Of a stretch of DNA of 64,000 nt, positions 15,775 to 25,473 are shown piece by piece. The stretch's first letter is position 1. Every line of letters starts with the position of its first letter. The position numbers were made by a program, and so were the translations under genes. Source of the stretch: Agrobacterium tumefaciens (GTDB taxonomy: Bacteria > Pseudomonadota > Alphaproteobacteria > Rhizobiales > Rhizobiaceae); NCBI RefSeq assembly GCF_013337285.1, contig NZ_SUPW01000008.1:1-64000 (forward strand), read 5' to 3'. The notes under the pieces are model-generated. The model worked only from the letters and a program-made list of their open reading frames with translations. It searched no databases and had not been told where the DNA came from.

Positions 15775-17121
15775 TTATTCGGCGGGCTGAACCGAAGCCG
15801 GCAGCGAATCCACATCGGCGATGCCGGAGATTTCTTCCTGGCCACTCAGCACGCGGGCAAGCTGTTCCTCATCCAGTTCGCCTTCCCAGCGGGCGACGAC
15901 GATGGTGGCGACCGCGTTGCCGACGAAGTTGGTGAGCGCGCGGCATTCCGACATGAAGCGGTCGATGCCGAGGATCAGCGCCATGCCGGCAACAGGAACC
16001 GAAGGCACGACCGAGAGCGTGGCTGCGAGCGTGATGAAGCCTGCGCCGGTGATGCCGGCCGCACCCTTGGACGACAGCATCGCCACCAGCAGCAGCAGGA
16101 TCTGTTCACCGAAGGAGAGGTGGATGCCCGTCGCCTGCGCGATGAAGAGAGCCGCCAGCGTCATGTAGATGTTGGTGCCGTCAAGGTTGAAGGAGTAACC
16201 GGTGGGAATGACGAGGCCGACGACGGAGCGCTTGCAGCCTGCCTTTTCCATCTTGCTCATCAGGCCCGGCAGCGCGGCTTCCGAAGACGAGGTGCCGAGA
16301 ACGAGCAGCAGTTCTTCCTTGATATAGCGGATGAGCGCGACGATGGAGAAGCCGTTATAGCGGCAGACGGCGCCCAGAACCACGAACACGAACAGGGCTG
16401 ACGTGATATAGAAAGTGCCGATCAGCATGGCGAGGTTGGTGACGGACGAAATGCCGTATTTGCCGATGGTGAACGCCATGGCGCCGAAAGCGCCGATGGG
16501 TGCGGCCTTCATCAGGATCGCGACCAGCTTGAAGATCGGATACATCATGGCATGCATGAAATCGGTGACGGGCTTGCCCTTTTCGCCGACGATGCCGAGC
16601 GCGATGCCGAATAGCACGGAGAAGAACAGCACCTGCAGAATATCACCGCTGGCAAATGCGCCGACGATGGTGGTCGGGATGATGTTCATCAGGAAGCCGG
16701 TGATGGTCTGCTCATGGGCCTTGTCGGCGTAGGTCGCGACAGCCTTGGCATCCAGCGTGGAAGGATCGATGTTCATGCCCGCGCCCGGCTGTATGGTATT
16801 GGCGACGATGAGGCCGACAACGAGCGCGAGGGTGGAGAACACCAGGAAGTAGATCATGGCCTTGCCGGCCACGCGTCCAACCTTCTTCATGTCGTTCATG
16901 CCGGCGATGCCGGTTGCGACGGTGAGGAAGATGACGGGAGCGATGATCATCTTGACGAGGCGGATGAAGCCATCGCCGAGCGGCTTCAGCTGCTCACCGA
17001 AGGTCGGGTAAAAATGGCCAAGCGCGATACCGGCGATGATGGCGACCAGAACCTGGAAATACAGGTGTTTGTAAAATGGCTGCTTGGCGTGGCCTGCGGC
17101 CACGGCTGTGCTATCGATCAT
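15775..17121 (-). CDS. dctA: C4-dicarboxylate/proton symporter DctA
   Basis: This 448-residue secondary transporter of the dicarboxylate/amino acid:cation symporter family takes up succinate, fumarate and malate. It has the typical multi-helix pattern. The conserved motifs [10 protein letters not shown] (serine-rich loop), [13 protein letters not shown] and [16 protein letters not shown] are those of the DctA/GltP group. The ATG at 17121 has AGGAGG seven bases upstream. It is divergent from dctBD, and the intergenic region carries a sigma-54 promoter and two activator palindromes, so it should be induced by DctB/DctD with RpoN as in other rhizobia. Length and motifs are complete. Confidence 0.97.
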   Translation of the reverse strand: MIDSTAVAAGHAKQPFYKHLYFQVLVAIIAGIALGHFYPTFGEQLKPLGDGFIRLVKMIIAPVIFLTVATGIAGMNDMKKVGRVAGKAMIYFLVFSTLALVVGLIVANTIQPGAGMNIDPSTLDAKAVATYADKAHEQTITGFLMNIIPTTIVGAFASGDILQVLFFSVLFGIALGIVGEKGKPVTDFMHAMMYPIFKLVAILMKAAPIGAFGAMAFTIGKYGISSVTNLAMLIGTFYITSALFVFVVLGAVCRYNGFSIVALIRYIKEELLLVLGTSSSEAALPGLMSKMEKAGCKRSVVGLVIPTGYSFNLDGTNIYMTLAALFIAQATGIHLSFGEQILLLLVAMLSSKGAAGITGAGFITLAATLSVVPSVPVAGMALILGIDRFMSECRALTNFVGNAVATIVVARWEGELDEEQLARVLSGQEEISGIADVDSLPASVQPAE

Positions 17122-17209
17122 GTTTTTTCCTCCTCGGCCTCACCCTGCCTTTATTGGCCTCCCGGGATCGCCGTGACGTTGACGGCTTCGCGCCGATTGC
17201 GGAGTCATG

Positions 17210-17225
17210 TGCAATACGCATGCCA
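17210..17225 (-). promoter_or_regulatory. Sigma-54 (-24/-12) promoter of dctA
   Basis: Read on the minus strand the sequence is TGGCATGCGTATTGCA. It matches the RpoN consensus, with GG at -24 and GC at -12 and the correct spacing. Transcription would start about 12 bases downstream, near 17198, giving a leader of roughly 77 bases before dctA. Confidence 0.88.
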
Positions 17226-17296
17226 GACTTGTTTATTTGTCGTAACTGACTGATTTAAAAAGTAGTTTTTATTGACGCTTTGCCGGCTCGCGCGCA

Positions 17297-17318
17297 TTTG
17301 TGCGGAATTCCGGACAAA
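17297..17318. promoter_or_regulatory. DctD enhancer site, distal member of pair 1
   Basis: This near-perfect 22-bp palindrome with half-sites TTTGTGCGGAA and TTCCGGACAAA has one mismatched pair. It lies about 75 bases upstream of the -24 element. It resembles the paired DctD sites known upstream of dctA in rhizobia. Confidence 0.8.
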
Positions 17319-17330
17319 TTCTCTTGCGGT

Positions 17331-17350
17331 TTGTGCGGAAATCCGCACAA
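17331..17350. promoter_or_regulatory. DctD enhancer site 2, abutting dctB
   Basis: This palindrome, TTGTGCGGAAATCCGCACAA, matches in nine of ten positions per arm and shares the TTGTGCGGAA half-site with its neighbour. The centres of the two sites are 33 bp apart, about three helical turns, so DctD dimers could bind on one face. It ends seven bases before the dctB ATG. Confidence 0.8.
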
Positions 17351-17357
17351 TTAACGC

Positions 17358-19199
17358 ATGACCTATCAGGATCAGGCACCTCATTCTCAGGCGAAACGTC
17401 GCGCACAATGGCTGGCGCTGGCCGGCCTGTGGCTGCTCGTCAGTCTTGGCGCCCTGCTGGTGGCCGATGAATTCGCCCGTCATCAGGCAATGCGAACGGC
17501 GGGTTTCGAGGCTTCCACCGATGCCGAACTGAAGATTGCGTTGCTGAATGTCGCGCTGGAGCGGCCGCGCGCCATCCCGCTGGTTCTGTCAGGTGATCCC
17601 GATCTTGCCACCGCGCTGGATGGCGGGGACGCCGTTGCCGTCGACCGGCTGAACCGCAAGCTGGAGGGGCTGATCGAAGGCACGCAGTCGTCGGTCATCT
17701 ATGTGACCGGGCCGACCGGTCTGACCATCGCCTCCAGCAACTGGCGACAGGACGACAGCTTCGTCGGCTCCAACTATGCGTTCCGCGAATATTTTCAGGC
17801 GGCGATGAAGACCGGCATGTCCGAACATTATGCCCTCGGCAATGTCAGCCGCCGGCCGGGTCTTTATATTTCCCGCCGTATCGATGCCGCGGACGGAAGA
17901 CCGCTCGGCGTTGTCATCGCCAAGGTGGAATTCAATCGTCTGGAATCGGACTGGAACATTGGCGGCAAGCCGGTTTATGTGGTCGACAGAAACGGCGTCG
18001 TGTTGATGACGAGCGTGCCGGAATGGCGCTTCAAGACCGTTGCACCGATTGACGAGGCGCGGCGAAAGGTCATTTCCGAAAGCCTGCAATTCGGCAATGA
18101 GACGCTGGCGACCCTGCCGTTCCGGCCGGCCCGCTCATCAGGCGATGATGTTCCGCTGATCCATGTCGATGAGCCGGGACGGGAGCGCGGCGATTATCTG
18201 CGGCTGGAAACGCCGGTGCCGACGACCACATGGACCCTGCATTACCTGCAACCCGTAGCACCTGCGCTGAACGCCGCGATCCGCGAGGGCAGGGTGGTGG
18301 CGCTGGCGACGCTGATGCCGCTGATGGGTCTTTCGGCCCTGTGGCTGTGGCGTCGGCACAAGACGCTCAAGGAAAAGGAAGAGGAACAGCGCGCCCGCGC
18401 TGAGCTGGAAACAAAGGTGCAGGAGCGGACCCGCGACTTGACGAAGACCCGTGACCATCTGCAGGCTGAAATCGCCCTGCATGAAAAGACAACAGGCGAG
18501 TTGCGCAATGTGCAGCATGAACTGGTTCAGGCCAACCGTCTCTCTATTCTCGGCCAGGTGGCGGCGGGTGTGGCGCACGAGATCAACCAGCCGGTGGCGA
18601 CAATCCGCGCCTTTGCCGACAATGCCCGCACCCTGCTGAAACGTGACCGCATGTCCGAGGCAAACGAAAATCTCGAAAACATCGCCGCGCTGACCGAACG
18701 CATCGGCACGATTACCGGCGACCTGAAGATTTTGGCTCGCAAGGGCCGCACCGCCGCCGAGCCGGTCAGCCTCAAACTGGTCATCGAAGGCGCGGTCATG
18801 CTGTTGCGCAGCCGCTTTTCCGGGCAGATGGACGCGCTGGATATCGCATTACCGGATCAGGATTTGAAGGTGCTGGGCAGCCGCATCCGGCTGGAGCAAA
18901 TCCTTATCAACCTTCTGCAAAACGCGCTAGAAGCCACTGAAGAGATTGGCGCTGCCCGCGTCGAGGTGCGCGTGCGCGATGAGGGCGACATGGTCGTGCT
19001 TTCGGTCAGCGACAATGGCGGGGGTATTCCCGAGGCCATCCGCGCCCAGCTGTTTTCGCCCTTCAACACCTCAAAGGAAAGCGGCCTCGGTCTCGGCCTC
19101 GTCATCTCCAACGATATTGCTTCCGATTATGGCGGGCGTATCGAGGTAACGAGCAGCGGGGCGGGCACGGCTTTTTCCGTATATCTGAAGCGAGCATGA
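17358..19199 (+). CDS. dctB: C4-dicarboxylate sensor histidine kinase DctB
   Basis: This 613-residue membrane sensor kinase phosphorylates DctD when it senses dicarboxylates. A transmembrane helix at about 18-36 and another at 312-331 flank a periplasmic PDC-type sensor region (about 40-305). A coiled linker rich in Glu/Lys/Arg follows. The dimerisation and phosphoacceptor motif G-V-A-H-E-I-N-Q-P puts the phosphorylated His at 407. An HATPase domain with [15 protein letters not shown] and G-L-G-L-G-L-V-I completes it. dctD starts one base after its stop. No Shine-Dalgarno is visible before ATG 17358, because an enhancer palindrome occupies that position. Confidence 0.95.
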   Translation: MTYQDQAPHSQAKRRAQWLALAGLWLLVSLGALLVADEFARHQAMRTAGFEASTDAELKIALLNVALERPRAIPLVLSGDPDLATALDGGDAVAVDRLNRKLEGLIEGTQSSVIYVTGPTGLTIASSNWRQDDSFVGSNYAFREYFQAAMKTGMSEHYALGNVSRRPGLYISRRIDAADGRPLGVVIAKVEFNRLESDWNIGGKPVYVVDRNGVVLMTSVPEWRFKTVAPIDEARRKVISESLQFGNETLATLPFRPARSSGDDVPLIHVDEPGRERGDYLRLETPVPTTTWTLHYLQPVAPALNAAIREGRVVALATLMPLMGLSALWLWRRHKTLKEKEEEQRARAELETKVQERTRDLTKTRDHLQAEIALHEKTTGELRNVQHELVQANRLSILGQVAAGVAHEINQPVATIRAFADNARTLLKRDRMSEANENLENIAALTERIGTITGDLKILARKGRTAAEPVSLKLVIEGAVMLLRSRFSGQMDALDIALPDQDLKVLGSRIRLEQILINLLQNALEATEEIGAARVEVRVRDEGDMVVLSVSDNGGGIPEAIRAQLFSPFNTSKESGLGLGLVISNDIASDYGGRIEVTSSGAGTAFSVYLKRA

Positions 19200-19200
19200 C

Positions 19201-20556
19201 ATGACGGTGGATGGAACCATATTCCTGGTGGACGATGATTCACAGCTGCGCAAGGCGATGGTGCAGACGCTGGAACTCGACGGATTGTCGGTCATCTCCT
19301 TTTCCCGCGCCGAGCAGGCGCTTGCGGCGCTGAACGAGGATTTTGACGGCATCATCATCACGGATGTGCGCATGCCGGGCATGACGGGGCTGGAATTCTT
19401 CGACCATGTCCGTAAGATCGATGCCGATCTGCCTGTCATCCTCATCACCGGCCATGGCGATGTGCCGATGGCGGTCGATGCGCTTCATAACGGAGCCTAT
19501 GATTTCATCGCCAAGCCCTTTCCGGCCGAGCGCATGGTGGAAAGTGCCCGCCGTGCGCTGGAAAAGCGCCGTCTCGTACTGGAAAACCGTGCACTTCGCC
19601 GCGCTGCCGGGCAGGCGGAAGACGATCTGCCGCTGATCGGACAGACGCCGGCCATGGAGCGGCTGCGCACTACGCTCAGGCACATTGCCGATACGGATGT
19701 GGATGTGCTGGTGGCGGGCGAGACGGGCAGCGGCAAGGAAGTGGTGGCGACGGCACTGCATCGCTGGAGCAAGAAGCGCTCGCGGGGCAATTTCGTGGCG
19801 CTGAATTGCGGTGCGCTGCCGGAAACGGTGATCGAAAGCGAGCTTTTCGGCCATGAGCCGGGCGCTTTTACCGGCGCGCAGAAGAAACGTGTCGGCCGCA
19901 TCGAACATTCGAGCGGCGGCACGCTGTTTCTGGACGAGATCGAAAGCATGCCGCTTGCCGTGCAGGTGAAGATGCTGCGCGTGCTGGAAATGCGTGAGGT
20001 CTCGCCGCTGGGTTCAAACGACGAGCGGCCGGTCGATATCCGCGTGGTGGCGGCGGCCAAGGTGGATCTCGGCGATCCGGCCGAACGTGGCACGTTTCGT
20101 GAAGACCTCTATTACCGGCTGAACGTGGTGACACTGTCGATACCGCCGCTACGGGAACGCAAGGCGGATATTCCGCTGCTATTTTCCCACTTTGTCACCA
20201 AGGCCGCCAACCGCTTCAATATGGCCGTGCCGCAGATCAGCGCCGGCATTTCCCGCCGCCTTCAGGAGCATGACTGGCCGGGCAATGTGCGTGAACTTGG
20301 GCATTTCGCCGAAAGAGTGGTTTTGGGGCTGGAAACGGAAGCGGCGGCCGCACCTGTTGCACAGGCTGCCATTCCCGCATCCGGCACCTTGCCCGAACGC
20401 ATGGATGCGATCGAGGCGCGGATCATTCGCGAAACGCTGGAGCAGTCGAATGGTGATGTGGCGGAGACAATCGCCACGCTCGGCATTGCCCGCAAGACGT
20501 TTTATGACAAGCTGCAACGCCACGGTATCAACCGGGCGGATTATGTGAAGAACTGA
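19201..20556 (+). CDS. dctD: Sigma-54 response regulator DctD
   Basis: This 451-residue NtrC-type activator turns on the RpoN promoter of dctA. The receiver domain carries acidic residues at 11-13 and the phosphoacceptor Asp55, with the conserved Lys in A-K-P-F. The AAA+ domain shows Walker A G-E-T-G-S-G-K-E at 173-180, the sigma-54 contact loop G-A-F-T-G-A at 221-226, and a Walker B-like L-F-L-D-E-I. A Fis-type helix-turn-helix ends the protein ([17 protein letters not shown]). It is in operon with dctB, and the palindromes in the dctA-dctB gap are its likely targets. Confidence 0.95.
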   Translation: MTVDGTIFLVDDDSQLRKAMVQTLELDGLSVISFSRAEQALAALNEDFDGIIITDVRMPGMTGLEFFDHVRKIDADLPVILITGHGDVPMAVDALHNGAYDFIAKPFPAERMVESARRALEKRRLVLENRALRRAAGQAEDDLPLIGQTPAMERLRTTLRHIADTDVDVLVAGETGSGKEVVATALHRWSKKRSRGNFVALNCGALPETVIESELFGHEPGAFTGAQKKRVGRIEHSSGGTLFLDEIESMPLAVQVKMLRVLEMREVSPLGSNDERPVDIRVVAAAKVDLGDPAERGTFREDLYYRLNVVTLSIPPLRERKADIPLLFSHFVTKAANRFNMAVPQISAGISRRLQEHDWPGNVRELGHFAERVVLGLETEAAAAPVAQAAIPASGTLPERMDAIEARIIRETLEQSNGDVAETIATLGIARKTFYDKLQRHGINRADYVKN

Positions 20557-20605
20557 GGGGGCGTGAAAGAGCCGCAACGCTTTTGACGGCTTTCCCACAC
20601 TCGGT

Positions 20606-20679
20606 GTCATCCTCGCCCTTGAGGCGAGGATCCATCGGCGTTCGAAAGTGTGGATCCTCGCCTCAAGGGCGAGGATGAC
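20606..20679. repeat. Perfect 29-bp inverted repeat, intergenic palindromic element
   Basis: Arms at 20606-20634 and 20651-20679 are exact reverse complements separated by 16 bases. Each arm is itself a hairpin (CCTCGCC, CTTGA, GGCGAGG), so the element could form a cruciform. It lies between convergent dctD and a BA14K gene. Such elements with GATCCTCG ends are common in rhizobial genomes. Confidence 0.85.
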
Positions 20680-20757
20680 GGAGGAGGCATTGGCGCGCAT
20701 CGCCAGTATGACGCTCAGCTACTCTGCTATCGCTCCTGCTGGAAGCCGCTGCCGCGA

Positions 20758-21261
20758 TTAGCCCGCAACGCAGAAATGACGCTGGCCGTCATAATCCGTG
20801 TAGGTGCCGGTGCGGGTGTTGAAGCTGCGGTAACGCTGCGAGCAATAGTCGTACCAGGCGTTGGTCCACGGCTCGATGGTGCGATAGGTAGCGCGCTGAC
20901 CATAGACCGGGCGGCTGTCATAAACCGGCTGCGGGCGATAGACCGGTGCCGGACGATAGACGGGAGCGGGACGGTAGACGGGAGCCGGGCGGTATTCCTG
21001 GTAATCCGGCTCGTCATAGACATAGCTCGGCTCATAACGGCGCGGCGGGTCGATATAGACGCGCTCATCATCCACCGGTGCCGGGCGGGAAAGGGCAGAG
21101 CCGACGGCGACACCGGCGGCAAGGCCGAGTACGCCACCCAGAATGGCGGCATCGCGACGGTCGCGACGGCCCCAGTCGTCGGCAGACGCCGTGTTGAAAG
21201 GAACGATGGTCGCGGCGGCAACGGCGACGGTCAGAACGGTTTTAGCTGCAAAGGACGACAT
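20758..21261 (-). CDS. BA14K-family secreted protein
   Basis: This 167-residue protein has a signal peptide (MSSFAAKTVLTVAVAAATI, cleaved near T-A-S-A-D) and a short Gly/Ala hydrophobic stretch (about 38-56). A Pro/Tyr/Arg-rich middle contains four tandem copies of a R-P-x-P-V-Y unit. The C-terminal motif Y-C-S-Q-R-Y-R-S-F followed by T-G-T-Y-T-D-Y-D-G-Q-R-H-F-C is the BA14K signature, first described in an immunoreactive Brucella protein with lectin-like activity. It is probably exported to the envelope. It is transcribed alone, downstream of dadA but separated by a strong hairpin. The cellular role is unknown. Confidence 0.85.
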   Translation of the reverse strand: MSSFAAKTVLTVAVAAATIVPFNTASADDWGRRDRRDAAILGGVLGLAAGVAVGSALSRPAPVDDERVYIDPPRRYEPSYVYDEPDYQEYRPAPVYRPAPVYRPAPVYRPQPVYDSRPVYGQRATYRTIEPWTNAWYDYCSQRYRSFNTRTGTYTDYDGQRHFCVAG

Positions 21262-21402
21262 GGTCTTTTTCCATCCAGAACGGCAGGGGCGCTGCCAGTT
21301 GCAAATTCGATGGTTAAAGAAATATAGCGCTGCTGCTGAACGGGCGCTGAATGAATTGTGGCGTGTTGACGGCCGAAATTCGAGCGGGGCCAGCGCGTTT
21401 TC

Positions 21403-21436
21403 GCAAGCCGCGCCGCCGGGTGGCGGCGCGGCTTGC
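21403..21436 (-). terminator. Strong hairpin after dadA
   Basis: A perfect 15-bp stem (GCAAGCCGCGCCGCC and its complement) with a 4-base loop starts five bases past the dadA stop. No T run follows, so it may act as an mRNA 3' stabiliser as well as a terminator. Confidence 0.6.
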
Positions 21437-21441
21437 GTTGA

Positions 21442-22698
21442 TCATGCGGCGTAACGGCTGATCGCCAGATCGTGCGTGTCGATCTGCGGCTTGGTCCCGC
21501 TGATGAGATCGGCAAGCACGCGGGCGGAACCGCAGGACATGGTCCAGCCGAGCGTGCCGTGGCCGGTGTTGAGGTAAAGATTGCTGTAGCGGGTAGCGCC
21601 GATGACCGGCGTGCCGTCAGGCGTCATCGGGCGCAGGCCGCACCAGAATTTCGCCTGGCTCTGGTCCCCCGCGCCACCAAACAGGTCTTCCACCGAATGG
21701 GTCAACGTCCCCTGCCGTGCGGCCGGCAAATCCTTGCTGAAACCGGCGATCTCCGCCATACCGCCGACGCGGATACGCGAGCCCAGCCGGGTGATCGCCA
21801 CCTTGTAGGCCTCGTCCATCACGGTGGAGACGGGCGCGCGCTCCTCATTCACCACCGGAACGGTGATGGAATAACCCTTGACCGGGTAAACCGGCAGATT
21901 AAGTCCGAGCTGGCGCACGAATTGCGGAGAGTAGCTGCCAAGTGCAGCCACGAAAATATCGGCCTCCACCAGCCCTTTGGTGGTTTCCACGGCCTTGATG
22001 CGACCGGCCTCGACGATGGGACGCATGATGCCGGTATCGTAGATGAAGGTAACACCGGCTTCTTCCGCCATGCGGGCAAGCTCGGTGGTGAACATGAAGC
22101 AGTCGCCGGTCTCGTCGCCGGGCAGACGCAGGCCGCCGACGATTTTTTCTTTGGCCGGTGCGAGACCGGGTTCGATGGCAGCGCAGCCGTCGCGGTCGAG
22201 AATTTCGAAGGGCACACCGCCGGCCGTCAGCACGTCGACATCCTTGCCGATGCCATCGAACTGCTTCTGGGTGCGGAAAACCTCCAGTGTGCCCTGCATG
22301 CGCTGGTCATATTGAATGCCGGTTTCGTCGCGCAGCGCCATCAGGCAATCGCGGCTATATTCGGCGATGCGAACCATGCGGCTTTTGTTGATGGCATAAC
22401 GCGCCGAGGTGCAGTTGCGCAGCATCTGGCTCATCCAGCGCCAGGCCGCCGGATCGGCGGTCGGGCGGATGATCAGCGGCGCATGTTTCATGAACAGCCA
22501 TTTCATCGCCTTCACTGGAATGCCGGGGGCAGCCCATGGCGAGGAATAACCGGGCGAAACCTCACCCGCATTGGCAAAGCTGGTTTCGAGCGCTGCGGCC
22601 GGCTGGCGGTCGATCACCGTCACCTTGTGTCCGGCTTTGGCCAGATACCAGGCGGAGGTCACGCCGACAACGCCGGCTCCGAGGATAGTGACGTTCAT
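21442..22698 (-). CDS. dadA: D-amino acid dehydrogenase DadA
   Basis: This 418-residue FAD enzyme oxidises D-alanine and other D-amino acids to the 2-oxo acid plus ammonia at the inner membrane. The FAD-binding signature [18 protein letters not shown] at 7-24 and the following V-I-D are clear. The [14 protein letters not shown] and N-T-G-H-G-T-L-G-W segments are those of DadA. It lies seven bases behind an alanine racemase gene, with a divergent Lrp-type regulator, which is the classic dad arrangement for catabolism of L-alanine via D-alanine. Length is normal. Confidence 0.95.
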   Translation of the reverse strand: MNVTILGAGVVGVTSAWYLAKAGHKVTVIDRQPAAALETSFANAGEVSPGYSSPWAAPGIPVKAMKWLFMKHAPLIIRPTADPAAWRWMSQMLRNCTSARYAINKSRMVRIAEYSRDCLMALRDETGIQYDQRMQGTLEVFRTQKQFDGIGKDVDVLTAGGVPFEILDRDGCAAIEPGLAPAKEKIVGGLRLPGDETGDCFMFTTELARMAEEAGVTFIYDTGIMRPIVEAGRIKAVETTKGLVEADIFVAALGSYSPQFVRQLGLNLPVYPVKGYSITVPVVNEERAPVSTVMDEAYKVAITRLGSRIRVGGMAEIAGFSKDLPAARQGTLTHSVEDLFGGAGDQSQAKFWCGLRPMTPDGTPVIGATRYSNLYLNTGHGTLGWTMSCGSARVLADLISGTKPQIDTHDLAISRYAA

Positions 22699-22705
22699 GA
22701 TCGTC

Positions 22706-23872
22706 TCACTTGTGATTGACTGATGTTGAGGCGGTTGCCGGGGTTTCTCCCGGCTGAATATAGCTGCGGCGGTAACGGCGTCCGAGGCCGGTCAGGATTT
22801 CATAGGCGATCGTGCCCGCATCCTCGGCGATGTCTTCCAAAGTCTGGTCAGGCCCGATCATCTGAACGAGGCTACCCTGGGTTAATGTTCCCTCGGGCAG
22901 GGCCGATATGTCTAGAATGATGCTGTCCATCGAAACACGCCCGGCAATTGGCAGACGAATTCCATTGTACCACGCCGCCCCGCGATTGCTGAGCGAGCGT
23001 GGCAGGCCATCGGCATAACCGGCGGCGATTGTCGCAAGACGTGTGGGGCCTGCGGCTTCGAAAGAGCCGCCATAACCGACCAGCGAGCCTGTTGGCACGG
23101 TGCGGGTCTGGATGACGGCGAGATCGAGACGCACGACCGGTTTCATCGGGTTGGGCCGGGCAACGGACGGCGCGCCGCCATAAAGCGCGATGCCGGGGCG
23201 CAGCAGGTGGTTATGGTAGTCATTGCCGAGAAAGATGCCGCCGGAATTGGAAAAGCAGACGGGCGCATCGGGGAAAGCGTTGGCGGCCTTTCGCATCACC
23301 GCAAGCTGGGCGGCATTGGAGAGGTGTTCCGGCTCGTCGGCGCAGGCGAGGTGGCTCATCACGAAGGCGATGTCGAGACCTTCGAGCAATTGCGGCCGAG
23401 AGGCGATGATTTCAAGCTCTGCCGGGGAAAGGCCAAGGCGGCACATGCCGCTATCGATCTGCACCGCCGCCGGTAGCGTCTTGCCTAGATGGCGCGCATG
23501 GGCCGACCACTGCGCGATCTGCTCCAGCGAGTTCAGGACCGGGGTGATGGCCATGGCGGCGCAGGAGGTCTCGTTGCCGGGCTGAAGGCCGTTCAGCACG
23601 AAAATCCGCGCTTGCGCCGACAGACGAAGCCGAAGCGCCAGCGCCTCATCGATATGGGCGACGAAGAAGTTGCGACAGCCTGCGTCGAACAGGGTTTGCG
23701 AGACGATATCCGCGCCGAGGCCATAAGCGTCTGCCTTGACGACCGCTGCCGTCTGCGAAGCCGGGGCCATGGCCGCAAGCGTCAGGTAATTGTCGCGTAA
23801 TGCGCCGAGATCGATGCTCAGATGGCCGCTTGCACCACCGGCTGCCTGCTGGCGGCTGATCTGCATGTCCAT
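22706..23872 (-). CDS. dadX: Catabolic alanine racemase (DadX/Alr)
   Basis: This 388-residue PLP enzyme interconverts L- and D-alanine. The PLP lysine motif [11 protein letters not shown] places the Schiff-base Lys at 46. The opposing catalytic Tyr lies in the V-G-Y-G-G-S-F segment, and [10 protein letters not shown] is a family motif. ATG 23872 has GAGGGTGA upstream; a second in-frame ATG two codons later is possible. It is co-transcribed with dadA. The product is assigned as the catabolic racemase because of this operon; a biosynthetic Alr elsewhere cannot be excluded. Confidence 0.93.
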   Translation of the reverse strand: MDMQISRQQAAGGASGHLSIDLGALRDNYLTLAAMAPASQTAAVVKADAYGLGADIVSQTLFDAGCRNFFVAHIDEALALRLRLSAQARIFVLNGLQPGNETSCAAMAITPVLNSLEQIAQWSAHARHLGKTLPAAVQIDSGMCRLGLSPAELEIIASRPQLLEGLDIAFVMSHLACADEPEHLSNAAQLAVMRKAANAFPDAPVCFSNSGGIFLGNDYHNHLLRPGIALYGGAPSVARPNPMKPVVRLDLAVIQTRTVPTGSLVGYGGSFEAAGPTRLATIAAGYADGLPRSLSNRGAAWYNGIRLPIAGRVSMDSIILDISALPEGTLTQGSLVQMIGPDQTLEDIAEDAGTIAYEILTGLGRRYRRSYIQPGETPATASTSVNHK

Positions 23873-23942
23873 GGTCGTTCACCCTCATTTTTATCCCATG
23901 AGAGTATTGCAACGATTATCGAATTTCTTGGCGATTGTTCGA

Positions 23943-23979
23943 AGAAAATGCAATAGAATTGAAAATGACGCAATTTTCT
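23943..23979. promoter_or_regulatory. AT-rich imperfect inverted repeat, candidate Lrp/DadR site
   Basis: Arms AGAAAAT (23943-23949) and ATTTTCT (23973-23979) flank an A/T-rich core in the 127-base gap between divergent dadX and the Lrp-type gene. Lrp-family proteins bind degenerate AT-rich palindromes in such positions. The assignment is by location and symmetry only. Confidence 0.45.
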
Positions 23980-23999
23980 TTGTCTGATTGGAATTTTCT

Positions 24000-24458
24000 A
24001 TGTCGTCACTTGATGCGACCGACCGCCACATCATCCGCCTGCTTCGGCTCAACGCCCGCATCAGCAATGCAAAACTGGCAGCGGAAGTCGGGCTTTCGGC
24101 TTCGGCCTGCCTGCGCCGGGTCGATATTCTCGAACGGGAAGGCATTATCCGCGGATATACGGCGCTGACCAGCGGCCTTGCGGGCGGGGAAGTGATCTCG
24201 GTCATCGTGCAGATTACGCTGGATCGCCAGACGGAGGATTTTCTCAACCGGTTCGAGAATGCGGTGCGGCGTTATCCGGAAATCCGTGAATGTTACCTGA
24301 TGACGGGCGGATCGGATTATTTCCTGCGCTGTGAGGCGGAAAGTGCGGGGGATTTCGAGCGGATTCATAAGGAGATACTTTCGAAACTGCCGGGGGTTTC
24401 GCGGATTCATTCGAGTTTTGCGATCAGGAATGTGTTGGCGACGCCGAAGGCGAAGTAG
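24000..24458 (+). CDS. dadR: Lrp/AsnC-family regulator, probable DadR
   Basis: This 152-residue regulator begins MSSLDATDRHIIRLLRLNA. It has an N-terminal winged helix-turn-helix (A-E-V-G-L-S-A-S-A-C-L-R-R-V) and a C-terminal RAM/AsnC ligand domain with the Y-L-M-T-G-G-S-D-Y-F motif. ATG 24000 is preferred over a TTG four codons upstream. The gene is divergent from dadX-dadA, so it is probably the alanine-responsive activator of that operon. The symbol follows from this context and was not tested. Confidence 0.88.
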   Translation: MSSLDATDRHIIRLLRLNARISNAKLAAEVGLSASACLRRVDILEREGIIRGYTALTSGLAGGEVISVIVQITLDRQTEDFLNRFENAVRRYPEIRECYLMTGGSDYFLRCEAESAGDFERIHKEILSKLPGVSRIHSSFAIRNVLATPKAK

Positions 24459-24473
24459 CGTCGAGGTTGGGGC

Positions 24474-24653
24474 TTACCCCCCTCTGTCCTGCCGGACATC
24501 TCCCCCACAAGGGGGGAGATCGACAAGTGGCTTGCTCGCCACATTGAGTAAGCAATGGTATCAGCAGTGAGACGGTCGTAAGAGGCCGAGCGGCCGCCCC
24601 ATCCAATCTCCCTCCTTGTGGGGGAGATGTCCGGCAGGACAGAGGGGGGGTAA
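24474..24653. repeat. Long inverted repeat (about 47-bp arms) downstream of dadR
   Basis: Arms at 24474-24520 and 24606-24653 are reverse complements apart from one indel in a C/G run and one mismatch. They are separated by an 85-base spacer. Each arm contains GTCCTGCCGGACATCTCCCC and a nested ATCTCCCC/GGGGAGAT hairpin. The whole gap between convergent dadR and thiD is this element. It differs in sequence from the 20606 repeat and is probably a second family of rhizobial intergenic mosaic repeats. Confidence 0.85.
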
Positions 24654-24675
24654 CCCCACGCTCCGCCCCTCTACG

Positions 24676-25473
24676 TCACCCCCACCACCGATAAAAATGA
24701 TGCACCGGCCCCCGCCCATTCCCAACGGCAAGCCCGCGCCCAGCCTCAAGCGCCCCGTTCAGATACTCCTTCGAAAGCCCAACCGCCTCCCGCAGCTCAC
24801 ACCCCTTGGCAAGATGAGCCGTAATCGCCGCCGCCAATGTACAGCCGGTGCCGTGGTCGTTCTTAGTGTCCACCCGCGGTGCGGCAAGCGCCAACATGGT
24901 GCCATCAGCAAACAGATAATCCGTGCTCTCAGGCCCATCGCCATGCCCACCCTTGATGAGCACGGCTTTCGCGCCGGCCTTGAGGATCGCCTGGGCCTGA
25001 CGGGTGATTTCCTTGTCGTTGGTGGCGATCGGCGTGCCGGTCAGCAGCGCCGCCTCGGGCAGGTTCGGCGTGACGATGGCGGCGAGTGGCAAAAGCTCCC
25101 GCCGCAAGGTCTCGATGGCGTCCTCATGCAGCAGCCGGTCGCCTGATGTCGCCACCATGACCGGGTCGAGTACCACCGGTTGCGGCTGCTGCCGAAGCCG
25201 TTCCGCGATGGCGGCGATGGTTTCGATGCGCGAGACCATGCCGATCTTCACCGCATTGACGGCAAGATCGGAAAAAACCGCATCCATCTGTGCGACGATG
25301 GTGGCCACGGAAATATCCTCAACCGCGGTGACACCTCTGGTGTTCTGGGCGGTGATGGCGGTGATGACGCTGGCGGCATAGGCGCCGAGTGCGGAAAAGG
25401 TCTTGATATCGGCCTGAATGCCGGCACCGCCGCCGCTGTCGGAGCCGGCAATGGTCAATGCAATTGATGTCAT
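24676..25473 (-). CDS. thiD: Hydroxymethylpyrimidine/phosphomethylpyrimidine kinase ThiD
   Basis: This 265-residue ribokinase-fold enzyme phosphorylates HMP and HMP-P to give HMP-PP for thiamine assembly. Motifs are the N-terminal A-G-S-D-S-G-G-G-A-G-I-Q-A-D, the D-P-V-M-V-A-T-S-G strand, the T-P-N-L-P-E-A loop and the anion-hole motif H-G-T-G-C-T-L-A-A-A with the catalytic Asp region. It is the last gene of the thi operon, and its start overlaps the thiE stop by four bases. Length is normal. Confidence 0.96.
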   Translation of the reverse strand: MTSIALTIAGSDSGGGAGIQADIKTFSALGAYAASVITAITAQNTRGVTAVEDISVATIVAQMDAVFSDLAVNAVKIGMVSRIETIAAIAERLRQQPQPVVLDPVMVATSGDRLLHEDAIETLRRELLPLAAIVTPNLPEAALLTGTPIATNDKEITRQAQAILKAGAKAVLIKGGHGDGPESTDYLFADGTMLALAAPRVDTKNDHGTGCTLAAAITAHLAKGCELREAVGLSKEYLNGALEAGRGLAVGNGRGPVHHFYRWWG

